DNA of 64,000 nucleotides from contig CM059975.1 of NCBI GenBank assembly GCA_030490835.1, positions 35,248,133 through 35,312,132 on the forward strand, read 5' to 3'. Within the stretch, counting starts at the first letter, position 1, and each line of letters opens with the position of its first letter. Shown here piece after piece: positions 24,137 to 35,952 of the stretch. A program made the position numbers and the translations under genes. The DNA comes from Annona cherimola (taxonomy: Eukaryota > Streptophyta > Magnoliopsida > Magnoliales > Annonaceae). The notes beneath the pieces were generated by a model, which was not told where the DNA came from, did not search any database, and worked only from the letters and a program-made list of their open reading frames with translations.

Positions 24137-25701
24137 TGTCGAGCCATTTTGACGTCATGTATTTTGAATATTAATTGAGAAGAATTAAAGTGTTTAAGGT
24201 GATTTGAATAATATTTTGACTGATTTAACTTATTTAGCACAAAACACTCACAATCGATTGGTATGTGAAAATTCAAGAGAAATCGGAGCAAAACTGGAGC
24301 AATTCTTAGAGATTTGAAGCATGAGGACTAAGACCCCCTCAATTTGATGATTTTAAAGAATTAAAATGTTGAAAAACAATGATCAAATCAACCAAGAACA
24401 TATCATGGAAGATTCAACACAAAACGGGCGTCGAACTTGCAAATAGGCAAATCGGGCATTGAATTGACGCAAGATAATTGATGATTGGGAGGCAAAGGAT
24501 TCAAGGCATACAAAAATGATGTTTTGAAGGGTTTAAAGAAGTAAAAATAGTGATTAACAAGTTTCAAGACATGTAGAAGAAGTTTCGGCACGATTCTAGG
24601 CAAAACGGATACAAAACGGAACAAAATGGGTGAAATCTTTTAAGTGAATTGAGAGGACTAGAGACCACATGGTTTGAACCATGTGGAGCTTGGTTCCACA
24701 TGGTTCAAACTTTGTGAACCCCTAGAGTGGCACAATTCTATGCGCAGTTGATCTGTTTTGAGCAAGTTTGAGTTGTCTTGCGCAAGTTTTGATAGGAGCT
24801 CCATATAAACACTTGTTATGAACGTCCTAAAGCATCTTAGAACCTCTTGAGAGCTAGGGTTGAGGTCCGGGAGCAAGAGGAGTGAAGAGCACGAGGCGAG
24901 AAGTGAGGCAATGAATTGCTAAGAGCAGTTAAAAAACCATCAAGGCTTCTGACCAATAAGTTTTCCCTTTCTTTCTTTCTTTTGATTTTAATTATCTTAT
25001 TTATGATGAATATTAGATACAATAGTATTTTGTGTTTGATTTTAATTATAAACATGCTAGGCTAAACCCCTTATCAAAGGTTTAGAATGTAGCATGTGTT
25101 CAATATAGCAGATATTGTGATTTGATTATTTAAGGTGTTTTGTGTTAATTTAATATCTTATGACCTCAATGTTATTGGGTGTATGGTACCACACTTTGAC
25201 ATGATTTCATCTATTAGGTGATGTAACCGAAAAGTTGAAGTCTAATATACGACAATCAAGATATTAAACCTGAAAATCTAAGACCATGAAAATATGCTTG
25301 ATAACCATGAGGAATCCCATGAACTTTCACAAAACTTAATAGATTCGACTTCACTTAATCCTATGAAAATAGGTGGTTAAGAAGATTACGGTACGCCTTG
25401 TAGGTTTCGAAAGAAGGTGCAAGGATAATATAGGGATAGTTTTCCTTTAACACATAATATCCGAATTAAATAAGCAAGTATCCATTGCAAAAAATGTACG
25501 TGAAATCCTAAATCTTAGGTACTCATATCCCTTGACTTTTAATTCTCTTTTCATGTTCTTAAGATCAACCTTTTCTTTTCTTTCAATTTATTTTTCGTGT
25601 TTTATATGAGTGTTTAAATTCATTGTTCTAAGTCCTGAATTTCCTGTGGATCGATATTTTATATACTACAATCTACAACTCACGTGGTGAGATTGTGAAC
25701 A
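24137..25701 (+). repeat. 3' LTR of the non-autonomous element
   Basis: Begins TGTCGAGCCATTTTGACG and ends GATTGTGAACA. It is longer than the 5' LTR because it keeps a 330-bp segment that includes a T-rich tract and gaatgtagcatg. The apparent ORFs on its minus strand are not genes. Confidence 0.85.
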
Positions 25702-25706
25702 ATGAC

Positions 25707-27365
25707 CAACTTGGTATTGGTGTCAGGGTGGTAAGTTAGGTAAAAATCGTGGGCTAAATATAATAGTTTTAAGCATTTATACTCCCATCGAATACAAAAT
25801 CATATCAATATTAAATTTAAAGATTGGGTGCTTCAACATTTTAGTAATTAATGAGAGAAACGCTTTTCTATAATAAAAAGTATTATTAAACATAGACAAT
25901 GTAACTATGTAAAAAAAATTATTAAAACAATTTAATAAAACATACTTGACTAAATTTAATTTGCAACTTGAATCAATATTCTGGGTTAAAGTGTTCTTTA
26001 GTTTTTAATATTTTATATTAAACTTATATGTTAATTATGAAGAAATAATTTTAAAAATTAAATTATAGTTAATCATAGATAATTTAAGAATCTCAAAAAA
26101 TAAGGATAAGAATAACAAATATGCTTATAATTTTTACTAGTAAAGGCATTTATGCATGGCATGGTAGGATTTTTTGGTGGGAATTTTTAGGTCGGTACAT
26201 GGTCAACCAGATGACCTTATTTTTTATTTCATGCCAACATTTCTAACCCATCCCTGCCCCATTTAGCAACAATATCACTTATTAACATCATTAGCAGCAA
26301 AGTAAAATTATTGTGACTGAAATTGCGTCACGGAATCACTGTTTTGTTGTGGCCTTTTTTATATTTTTTTTTGAAGAATGTTAATCTTAAACCATTTAAA
26401 ATATAACTAATAATTTATGATGCCAAAAATCAATTTATTTGGAAATTTCTATTTTATAAATATTTAACATCATTTGAGGATGTGAACATGAAACTATTAT
26501 ACTTTGAAAATAAATTGTATAATATATAAAAACTTTCAAATTATTCGATTTTAGCATCGTAACTTAACATAATTGGATTAATATTATAAAGGGTTTATAT
26601 ATTAAAAATTAAATGGAAAATGAAAAAAGCAACCATTTTTATATACCATTCCATCATCTAAAGCATTTAAAAGATAAATTAATATGAATTTATGATGCCA
26701 AAAATCAATTTAATTAGAAACTTATATATTTTGATTTTAAGCACTATTCCAGGGTGAATATGGAACTGTTGTATTTTGAAATAACTATGAAACTAAATAC
26801 GTATGAATTGACTTTATCAAAAAAAATTACATTTGAATTGGTTGCAAATAAATACATTTGAATAATATTATCAAAAAATATATTTGGATAATATTATCAA
26901 TTTCTTAGATATTAAAAAATTTTATGGGATATGAAAGAAACATTACCCAAGAATATTTACGCAATTTCAAATATTCAAAATTTCAAAGCCTTTTCACTGA
27001 AGTTTCCCTATCATGAAACCTCATTTTTAAGCCTAAGAAGTTAGACTACAAGCATTGTGACATATAGCTTTATCAAATTAAAAGGATGCTTGTCCCGTTA
27101 GGCGGCGTTTCTTTTTGTTTTTTTAAGAAAATATTGTCCTAACTGTATTACTTCGTTTTTCTAATTTTACATTTTTGAAGATATGTATATATTTTTATTA
27201 AGTCTTAAATCAATATTTTTTGAGGTTACAAATGACTTAAATTCCCTACACGTTGTTGATTTTTAAAATGGTTTATCCTAAATACATGCACTAACGTAAA
27301 TCTCCATTCCGCTATATTTACAAAATTCTAAATATACACATTATCCATTTGGTTAGTTGCAAGAC
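25707..27365. other. AT-rich intergenic DNA with a diverged duplication
   Basis: No gene. Segments near 26417 and 26691 share tttatgatgccaaaaatcaa and similar downstream order (gtgaa.atg.aact.tt.ta.tttga), suggesting an old tandem duplication of about 275 bp. Confidence 0.45.
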
Positions 27366-30300
27366 TTTTTTTTTTTTTGATGGAAGGATAGCCTCTGCCC
27401 CTACGTTCTCTCAATTTGAGAGAAAGGAAGGACAGCGGAATCCGCTAAATACATTTCCAGAAAATTGTCTATATAAATTTTTTCAATGACAGCTTGGGGT
27501 GGAACACCCCACCACAATTGATTAGCCGCAGATGAGGCGGAGACCAAATCAGCTAGGGAGTGCGCAACTGCGTTTTCCTGCCTTAACACATGATGAACAG
27601 AAAAAAAACTCTGATGAAGACATAATCGATCTAATCTCATCAATGATGAAACCCACCGGGGATGAGATAGGTTCCCGGTTGGACAAAAAATTGTAGAGCA
27701 ATAGCGAGTCAGTTTCAAATTGCGCCCGCATGAAGTTTAGTTGGATGGCCCATTTAATTCCCAAAAGAAAAGCGGACGCCTCAATGAATAGAGGTTCACT
27801 CGCACCAGACCTCTTCCATCCCCGAGCAGCAATAAAGGAGCCCATCGAATCTCTGATAACTGCGGCACATCCAAACCCATCTCGAACCGCAAGACAACGG
27901 CCGTCCGTGTTTATCTTGACAAAACCTCCAGGGGGTTTTATCCATCTGGTTACCAAGCCTCCACAACTCAGCTCCGAGTGTGGCACCAAATGTGTCGTTC
28001 TGTGTTGATTAAGATATTCTCTGCACCAAGCAACGGTTCCTGCAAATTGTGGTTGGGCACCTTCCTCTCGGAGCTTGTTACGAAGAAACCAGATCCGCCA
28101 GCAACAAATAATGAAGAAGGTCAGATCATCGCGCCTCTTGTCGCGAACACATGCCTCAACGACCTCCATAACCGATAATCTAATGGGATCCCCTCTCGTA
28201 ACACATCTGCAGATATCTCTAGTCACCACGCACCTGATAAAGAGATGATTTACATCTTCAATTTCCTCCCTGCAAAAAACACATCTTAAGTCCATTACAA
28301 TTCCTCTGCGGTTGAGGTTTAGTAAGGTAGGGAGAACATCCTTAACCAATCTCCACCCAAAAATGACGACTTTTGATGGGAGCTGCGTTCGCCAGATAGC
28401 CCGAAATATGCCGACCTGAACCTGCGTATCGAGCCCACCACATAGCATCCTATAAGCTGACTTAACTGTGTAGGCCCCATTGGGTTCGTGAATCCAATAC
28501 ATGCAATCATCCACAGATCCCCTGGGAAGGGGAATCGAGTTGACTTCTGCCCATCTATTCTCTTCCAAAGCCGCTACCACGCGATCCTCGTTCCATAATT
28601 TTGTAGCCCTGTCAAAGAGATGGTTGACAGTCATATCGTCCGGCATAGAGGAAGGGAGAGGTCCAACTTTGTGAACTTTGTTTTCCAGCCAAGTGTCGAA
28701 GAACACTTTCACCCGATCCCCGTTACCGATCCGCCATCTGCAGCCCAACTGGATTACATCTCTCGCTTTCAAAATGCTTCTCCAAGTGAAGGAGTCCGAT
28801 GGTTTCTCAACGCTGTGCCATATGTCAGTATTCGGGAAGTATCGGGCCTTTAGGACTCTATGACAAAGGGATTGAGGAGATGTGACCAGTCTCCAGACTT
28901 GCTTAGCAAGAAGAGCGCAGTTGAACTTATGGAGGTCCCTGAAACCCATTCCTCCGCTACATTTGGGCTTGCACATATCTTCCCACGCCACCCAGCTCAA
29001 CTTCCTCTTCCCGTTCTTCTCTCCCCACCAGAATTTGCTGAGCATGGCATTGACCTGATTGCAAAAAGATTTTGGCATTAAAAAGATACTCATCGCGTAT
29101 GACGGTACAGCCTGAGCAACTGCCTTAATCAGTACCTCCTTCCCACCTCCTGACAGCAGCTTGCTGTTCCATCCTTGAATTCGCTTCCAGATACGGTCCT
29201 TAATGCCTCTGAAGAAATCCGATTTTGATCTTCCTAACCACGCAGGGAGCCCCAAGTATTGGTTTAGATCCTGTCCAAAGGAGCCCAAAAGCTGTAGTAA
29301 ATGAGATCTGGAATGGTCATCTGTGTTTGGACTGAAGAAAACCGCCGTTTTGTCCACATTGATCATCTGACCCGAGTAGCGAGCATATCGATTCAACACA
29401 TCAAGTAGGCCCCTAACATTTGATTCAGTCGCCTTCAGAAAGATAATAGCATCGTCAGCGAAGAGAAGATGGGAGATCGTCGATCCATTGGCATTGATTT
29501 TGATTCCATGGATGGCCTTGTTTGCAATAGCCTGATGAATAAGGCCCGATAGCCCTTCCGCGCATAACAAAAAGAGATAGGGGGATAAAGGATCACCTTG
29601 ACGCAACCCCCTCTGGGGTTGGAAGTATGAAGATTTGAAACCATTGATGTTCACCCTGTATGATACAGAAGATATGCAGCACATAAACCAATTGACCCAC
29701 ACCGGACAAAAGTTCATAGCTGTCATAACCTGTTTGAGAAAATTTCATTCAACTCTGTCATAAGCCTTAGACATATCTAACTTGACCGCCATTTCATTCT
29801 TTCGCCCCACCTTCCTCCTACGAATAGAGTGGATTGCTTCATATGCAATAAGCATGTTGTCCGTAATCAACCGACCCGGGACGAAGGCGCTCTGTTCTTC
29901 CCCAATGACACCATGGAGAACAATCTTGAGTCTATTAGCGAGCACTTTTGCTAGGACTTTGTATATCACATTACAAAGACTAATCGGCCGGAAATGAGAA
30001 AGATATTGGGCTTCCGCCTTTTTCGGAATTAGGATCAGTGTGGTGGTGTTGAGGGCCCATATAAGCCTCCGCAATTGATCCGGGTCCCTTTCTTCAAAGA
30101 ACATCCTGCACCATTTAGTAACATGATTCCCCACAGTATTCCAATGCTGGTGGTAAAAACCTGCCGAAAGCCCGTCAGGACCAGGTGCCTTGGTGGGTCT
30201 CATGCTTTTGACCGCCTTAAATACTTCCTCATTCAGAATTGGCCTGGTTAGCCATTACCTTTGGTCATTGGAGATTCTTCTAGTGATGACAGACTCCACC

Positions 30301-31454
30301 CAAGGCGCCTCATAGTGAGAAGAAGATGAGAAAACCTCTTTAAAATGCCTGACCGCCAAGTCCAAAAGTTTGTCCTGCCCCCGGACCCACTCGCCATCCT
30401 GGTCCCTTAACACCTCAATAGTATTAGCTCGACGTCTGTTGGATGCAGTCCGATGGAAGAAACCAGTGTTCCTATCACCTTCCTGAAGCCAATGGTTCTT
30501 GGCTCGCATCCTCCATAGCTGCTCTTCGTCCTCCAATAAAAGATTAATCCGGAGCTTTAGTTTTTGCATGGCTGCATCTCTATGGTCGCTTGGGTTCTCG
30601 CGAGAAAGGGCTTCGACCTTCCTTTGGTTCTGTTCGATCCTCCTCCTAATATTACCCCTACTCCTACGATTCCAAAGTGAAAGTTCCGATGCAGTCCGCT
30701 CCGATTTCCAGCATATCTCCTTCTCAACAGTCATGTCCATCATAGGCTGAGTCTCCCAGACTTGGTTAACAATCCTAGTAGCTTCATCATCCCTGTTCCA
30801 GAATAATTCGTAGTGAAAGGTCCTTGGCGGTTTCCTTCTCTCGTGATTGGGCTCAAGAACAAGCAATAACGGACAATGATCGGAAGTTGGAGCCTGTAAA
30901 TTGATAATTTGTGCATGAGGGAACCAGTTAAGCCAGGATAGATTGGACAGGCATCTATCCAATCTCGCTTCGACTCTATCTTGACCTCTTCTGTTGTTTG
31001 TCCATGTCATTGGCGCTCCATTACAGCCCAAGTCAATAAGATTGCAGCGGCCCAAGACATCACGAAAGCGGTCCATCTGTGCCTGGGGCGGGAGTCTTTC
31101 GCTAATGTATTCAGTGTGAACCGTTACTTCATTGAAGTCCCTTATAACAAGCCAAGGGTCGGGACCTTCCGAGCTTAGATGTGTGAGAGTGTGCCAGCTA
31201 TTATGTCTCTGGTGAACTTCAGGGTGTCCGTAGAATCCTGTAAACCGCCAGCCACAAAAAGTTGCATCGATATGGTTGCTTGAGAAGCTCCTGATAGCAG
31301 CCTCCATCTTATTGTTCCATAATAGTGCTAGACCTCCCCTCCTTCCCTGGGGGTCTACGACAAAACACCCATCAAAATTGAGTCTTCTTCGAATTCCCTC
31401 CATCTGTTGGGACTTGGAGACATGTTTTTGACACGCAAAAACTGTCAAATCCAC
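27366..31454 (-). mobile_element. L1-type LINE, 5'-truncated, little decayed
   Basis: Minus-strand L1 LINE with endonuclease, RT, a zinc-binding region and a C-terminal RNase H domain, ending in a 12-bp T run (27366-27377), which is the poly(A) tail. The endonuclease lacks its WNCRG start and a stop lies just upstream, so it is 5'-truncated near 31455; no ORF1 follows. I found no convincing TSD. The GC content is clearly higher than the surroundings. Confidence 0.85.
27401..31454 (-). pseudogene. L1 ORF2: endonuclease, reverse transcriptase, RNase H
   Basis: Three open pieces (31454-30255, 30203-29745 and 29726-27549) are all in one frame. The first break is a stop after SNDQR; the second is a TGA where the family has W after KAYDRVE. 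Endonuclease motifs: RDFNEV (usually GDFNE, so G is now R) and [52 protein letters not shown] and the catalytic FADD in LLFADDAIIF. A C/H-rich stretch (CVFCREEIEDVNHLFIRC) follows, then an RNase H domain (INTDGRCL.., FETDS). Its end is in another frame at 27401-27718 (VLRQENAVAHSLADLV), so a frameshift lies near 27620. Two stops and one shift inactivate an otherwise recognisable ORF2. Confidence 0.88.
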
Positions 31455-31524
31455 CGGCTATTTTACCGCATTCATGCATATGTCATTATTCCCCAGCAAT
31501 GGAATTTGCGCATACGGCTGGGAA

Positions 31525-31683
31525 TTAATTGTGGCCGCCGTCGCTGAAGGGGAGGAAATATTGACTCGTCCGCCACGCAGTTAGATACGCATCCAGCTGT
31601 TCTTGCATTATGGTATCATGCAACAACCACGATTCGTGCGTCATAAAAACGCAAATGGGGTTTGCCGGATTAGAGAGAGCCAT
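31525..31683 (-). CDS. Short 52-residue ORF of unknown origin
   Basis: An ATG-initiated frame upstream of the truncated LINE. The protein starts MALSNPANPICVFMTHESW and ends FSDGGHN. GC content is higher than the flank and the sequence is not low-complexity. It could be a remnant of the LINE 5' region, an exon piece of a lost host gene, or chance. I do not recognise it, and no function is proposed. Confidence 0.25.
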   Translation of the reverse strand: MALSNPANPICVFMTHESWLLHDTIMQEQLDAYLTAWRTSQYFLPFSDGGHN

Positions 31684-32032
31684 TAATTAGTGGACTTATG
31701 TACAATTAATTACTGACAAATTTGTTTAGAAACAAACATGGATGCATTTTGTACATGAATCCACAAAAAATGATTGCTTGAAGTAACGCATCCAGAATTG
31801 TTTTTTGGGATTTTCTAATTAAATATCAAAAAATATGGTCAAATAATTAGATTATTTGTAAAATACTGAAATATAATAATATATATTTTAAGTTAATTAG
31901 TCAAAATCCACGTAGGATACCCTACATGTCAAGAGTTGACCCTTTGACTAATTGGGTCAAATGCTTAATAATGGACTTTGCCTAATTATTATAAGTTGTG
32001 GGTTATATTTTTATTTTTGGATGTTATTTCAG

Positions 32033-32106
32033 CAATCTGTGTTGCTCGGTTGGCATACAGGTGATCCAGTGTCTTAGAGGTCTAAAGTTTGAATAGGGGG
32101 TTACGT
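32033..32106 (+). repeat. tRNA-like (A/B box) segment inside the 5' LTR
   Basis: gttgctcggttggcatacagg resembles a pol III A box, and a decayed B box follows (aagtttgaat). The 3' LTR holds the same segment in better condition (tagctcggttgg and ggttcgagt at 41408-41482). Being in both LTRs, it predates this insertion; likely a SINE relic adopted by the family. Confidence 0.55.
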
Positions 32107-32739
32107 AGAAAAAATAATTAATTTTTGCACTTTTACCTTTCCAAGCATGTGAGCCTCACATGATAAGTTAAGATAAATATCCTACTGGATATGTTGAGAT
32201 TGGAATTGAATTTAAAGCGATAAAATTCTATTGTTTATTCCTTTCCTATAATTTTAGGAAACCCAAGGAAACCTTTCAGAAAAAGGGTTGGGGAGTTACT
32301 TGACTTAGGTAACCGTTGGTAAAGTATAGTGAAGCTAGAGTTGCAGGAAAAAAGGATAAGCTACGAGAGAAATTTTAAGCCAAGTGAAATTTTATTTTAA
32401 GATTAATTTTGGTCCAGCGGTTGTATATATTATATAATATATTGTAATCATTTTTGTGCAATTAATTATGTGGTTTCAATTAATTGTACATGTGATTTTT
32501 ATATCTAAATTTATAATTCTATGGAAAAATAGAAATATAAAATTTTATGGATTAATTATGTTTGGAATTTTATGTCAAAATTATGAGTTTTAATGCATAT
32601 ATGTATATGGCCTAATATATATATATATATATACACACACATGTGCAGGTTACCAACCTTAAAATTTTATTCTCATATGAGTTTGCAGAAATAGCTTTAT
32701 GCAATGCGTAAATTTGATTTCAAATAGAACATGTATTTT

Positions 32740-32877
32740 TTTTATTTTTTTTTTATTGAGTTGGAGCCGCTGCTCACAACTGAAGCTAGTTTTTGCACTT
32801 TGCAGAGAGGGGGACTCGAAACCCCGACGCTGGGCAGTCATGCCCGCATGAGCTACCAACTGCCCTATGGCAGGTGC
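32740..32877 (-). mobile_element. SINE inserted in the 5' LTR
   Basis: Minus-strand SINE with A-box-like tagctcatgcggg, B box ggtttcgagtccc and an A-rich tail (32740-32757). Flanked by a perfect 20-bp TSD tcaaatagaacatgtatttt (32720-32739 and 32878-32897). The 3' LTR has the empty site at about 42108-42128. It is a different SINE type from those at 10-11.6 kb. Confidence 0.93.
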
Positions 32878-33894
32878 TCAAATAGAACATGTATTTTATT
32901 TTAAAGGGATTGACGTAAAGCATCAGGTACAATGCTTAAGTTATTCGGCTTCATGCTGTTATTGGCAAAAAAATATCCGTTGCTTTAAGATGCATTAAAT
33001 GAAATTATTAGGAGTTTAAGACATCCATGCTTGCTCGGTCGTTTGAAAACAAAATATATATTTAACTACGTATTTTGGGTGGCATGTTATGGACAGGTGG
33101 ATTGAGTGGTAATGAATTTTTTTTTCCTTCTCTGATTCTGACCTATATTTCGTCTAACATTCCTGTTATTTTTGGGTTTTGCAAATAACTATTTTGGAGA
33201 ATTTTTGTAGGAAAAGACTATATATATAATACCTGTGGATGAAAAATTGCATTTGGGTCACTATGCCTTTTTATTTAGGCTAATGGTTGGGCAAACTCAA
33301 TATTACAGGAAGCCTAGAATAAGAAGATAAGCTAAGAAGACCTAGAGATGACGTTGCAAATTATTTGCCCCCCAATCCATTTTATTAGAGATTGACTATT
33401 TAACTTCGATTTATATAATTAAATAGTCCATTCCTATGTTTTTATGCTTCTGGACTCAATGGAAGGGTTTGATTTTGCATTTGATGTCTAAATTTTAAGA
33501 TATTAAATGATTATTTTATCATTTAATTAAGTTTTAATTTGAGTCATAATCCATTTTTAAATAATTTTCTACTTGCTAGTCATGTTGGAACTAACCTATT
33601 ATTTTTGCAGGTGGACCAAATCAAGTGGGACACTAGAATTTGGATTTCATGAAGATTTTCAAGAATATTTATTTCTATTTATTTATTTCAAAGCCATGTA
33701 TTGAAAATGATGGATTTGTAATTTTTTTATGCCTTGATGTAATAATGGGAACATGACTAGTGAAAGTGAATTTTCAATTCTTTCTTTATTTATGAAATTA
33801 TAATAATTAATTTTGCTATAAATGTGTAATTGATCTTGAAAATTTGCATTAAATATATGGCTATGATCATTTTTCTGGACCAGTGTGTAACAAA

Positions 33895-33907
33895 TGGTAT
33901 CAGAGCA
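33895..33907 (+). other. Primer-binding site, initiator tRNA-Met
   Basis: TGGTATCAGAGCA two bases after the 5' LTR, the standard plant initiator tRNA-Met complement. Confidence 0.92.
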
Positions 33908-34397
33908 GTCACACATATAAAAATATGACTTATTAATTATTATATGAATTTTTTAAAAATATATATTTTCAAATGAATTTGTAAATCTGACCCTATGTTT
34001 TTCTTTTTGAGTCCAGAAAATAGTCAGTTCGGATGCATTAGTATACCCTAATCCTAAAATCCAAGGAAAGACCCTCCCTACTACCCATGAAAGGTTAAGT
34101 GCCTTAGAAAAGCAGGTTCTAACCTAGAGAAAAGAGTCATATCTGCAGTACCAAGCCCTAAATAAAAAGCTAGATAGAATTCTAGAAGCTATGGATGTTG
34201 CATCCCCACCTACACCTATTAAGCCTCGGGTTAGAAATCTAAATAGGGAGAACGGTAAGAAACTAGTGACCTGAGTAATAGATGACCCAGAAATTAATCT
34301 AGATAATGAAATCCTGGCTGATAAAGGTAAAAGGCTATGTACCTAGAAACTTATAGATGATGAAAATCCTAAGAAAAGAAAAGCTGAAACTCAGGCT

Positions 34398-34796
34398 ATG
34401 CCTACACCTAAGAAGGTTGTACCCCTACCTCAAATGGCTAGAACCCTAAAACAGAACGGTCCTTCAACCTTAAGAAAACCCTCTATACAAACTAAGGTTG
34501 TCGTTTCAAAGCCTAAGATATCACCTATTAACGTACTCAAAGCCATGGATGAGTTCAAAGCTACTGATATGCCCAAAGCAATGGATGAGTTTAAAGCTAC
34601 TAATGTACTCATGGCTGTGGATGTGCCCAAAGGGGTAAATGTACCTAAGGTTGTTGATATACCTAAGGCCATGGATGAGTCTTTTACTATATCCAAGCCA
34701 AAGGTAATAGTTGAACCTAGTCCAGAGCTGCAAAAGGAAGTTTTTCCTATTCAAGGACCCAGCCTAGATCTTGTTTCTACTGAGGTAGAGATTTGA
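34398..34796 (+). pseudogene. Repeat-rich N-terminal region of the gag frame
   Basis: An open stretch of 132 residues preceding the recognisable gag core. It starts with a basic, proline-rich part (PTPKKVVPLPQM), then holds degenerate tandem units built on KAMDEFKAT and VPKxVDIPKAMDE (about residues 48-90), then an acidic tail. Such internal repeats are unusual for chromovirus gag. It may be a family-specific linker or a late expansion. It ends at a TGA. The surrounding sequence in the same region is also decayed coding DNA. Confidence 0.45.
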
Positions 34797-35169
34797 GAAG
34801 TACCTTCTCAAGCTACTCATAAGTTACCCTCTATGCTGTCACAAGGTTAAGATATATAAACTAGAGTCGAGTCTAAAGAAGCCTATGCCAGGAAGGAACT
34901 AAGAACTTTTTGTATCCAATGACCCTTATAAATGAGTTGGTGTGTTATTTTTGTGATACCAATAAACACACAGCTAAAAATGTCCATATGGTAACCGAAT
35001 TTGTTTCCTATGTCATTCTTCTTATCATCTCAAGGAAAATTGTCCTTTTAGCAAATATGCAAACTAGGTTGCAACTTTTTATATATAATAAAAGTTAAGA
35101 TTATTTCCGTTTGCTTTAGAACATATATTAAGACCATATTCTCTTCTATGCCAGAATGAAAACCAATTC

Positions 35170-35830
35170 CAACGATGAACATATGATAACAGCATGTCTT
35201 CAATAGTAGTAAAGAGGACGTGACTCGAGACAAGTTTAAAGAAACTTTCTTTGCTAAGTTTTTCCCATCCTCAGTTCAAATTGCTGAGGCACGAGAGTTC
35301 TTAGAATTAAAGCAAGGCACTACGACTGTGGTCGCGTATGAAATAAAATTCAACTTTTTGTTTCTGTTTGTGCCAAGCTCAGAGTGGGAAGAAGATAGTC
35401 GGATTCGCAAGTTTAAGGATGGTCTAGCTAAAGGTATTCGCGACTGAGTAATACTTTGCCGCAATGAAACCTATGGTGTCGCAGTCAACAATGCTCTCTT
35501 AGTTGAGAGTGATACTGCGAGCTTGATAAGCATTATCTGAAGAGGAAACAATCACAAGTGAAGGATCATTCAGGAAAGAAGTAGGTCGGACAGTCTTCTT
35601 CAAAGCAAACTAGAGTTGAGAGAGGTAAAAAGAATGGAGGATTTTGAAAGAAGAAAAAGTTCTCAAGTGCGACAGATGCGGGAACTTTCATATCGGACTT
35701 TGCAAATGCTTCAAGTGCGGGAAGACTGATCATCAACCATCAAATTGTTCCATGGGCTTTGTGAACTACAACTGTAAACGACCGGTCACATCATTAAGGA
35801 TTGTCTAACAGCTAGAAATGTCGAACAACT
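35170..35830 (+). pseudogene. Gag core and nucleocapsid zinc knuckles
   Basis: 35220-35447 encodes the retrotransposon gag core (FKETFFAKFFPSSVQ, EFLELKQGTTTV, then RIRKFKDGLAKGIRD), matching the usual chromovirus pattern. After a stop, about 35660-35760 reads CDRCGNFHIGLCKCFKCGKT followed by DHQPSNC, cysteine-rich nucleocapsid with one readable CX2CX4HX4C knuckle. The frame then passes toward protease but is cut at 35953 by a solo LTR. Frameshifts and stops make it non-functional. Confidence 0.75.
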
Positions 35831-35952
35831 GCAACTGCAAGGGTAAAATCGTCAGGTTGGCAAACTAACAACACAACAATACCAAGGTGGTGGTGGACGA
35901 TAGCCAGTTGTACCGGCTCAAGTACAAGTCCGCACCCTAATGCCCAAGTATT

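Larger units (their letters stand above)
19891..25701 (+). mobile_element. Non-autonomous LTR retrotransposon (LARD-like)
   Basis: Two related LTRs (19891-21124 and 24137-25701) bound a 3.0 kb internal region. Perfect 5-bp TSD atgac at 19886-19890 and 25702-25706. The PBS region after the 5' LTR (ttcgcatcattgctgggga) resembles the tRNA-Asp-type site of Tat/Athila gypsy elements, and a polypurine tract precedes the 3' LTR. No protease, RT, RNase H or integrase frame is present, only a decayed gag-like reading frame, so mobility must have depended on enzymes supplied by another element. A solo LTR of a related family lies at 35953-37839. Confidence 0.85.
31857..33892 (+). repeat. 5' LTR of the chromovirus
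   Basis: TGTAAAATACTGAAATATA ... GTGTGTAACA. About 1.88 kb of LTR plus a SINE and its TSD at 32740-32897. It aligns throughout with the 3' LTR at 41236-43127 with many scattered differences. Confidence 0.9.

Noticed and set aside
27730..29081. Plus-strand frames across the L1 region
   Set aside because: Shadows of the high-GC L1 coding strand; no motifs in them.
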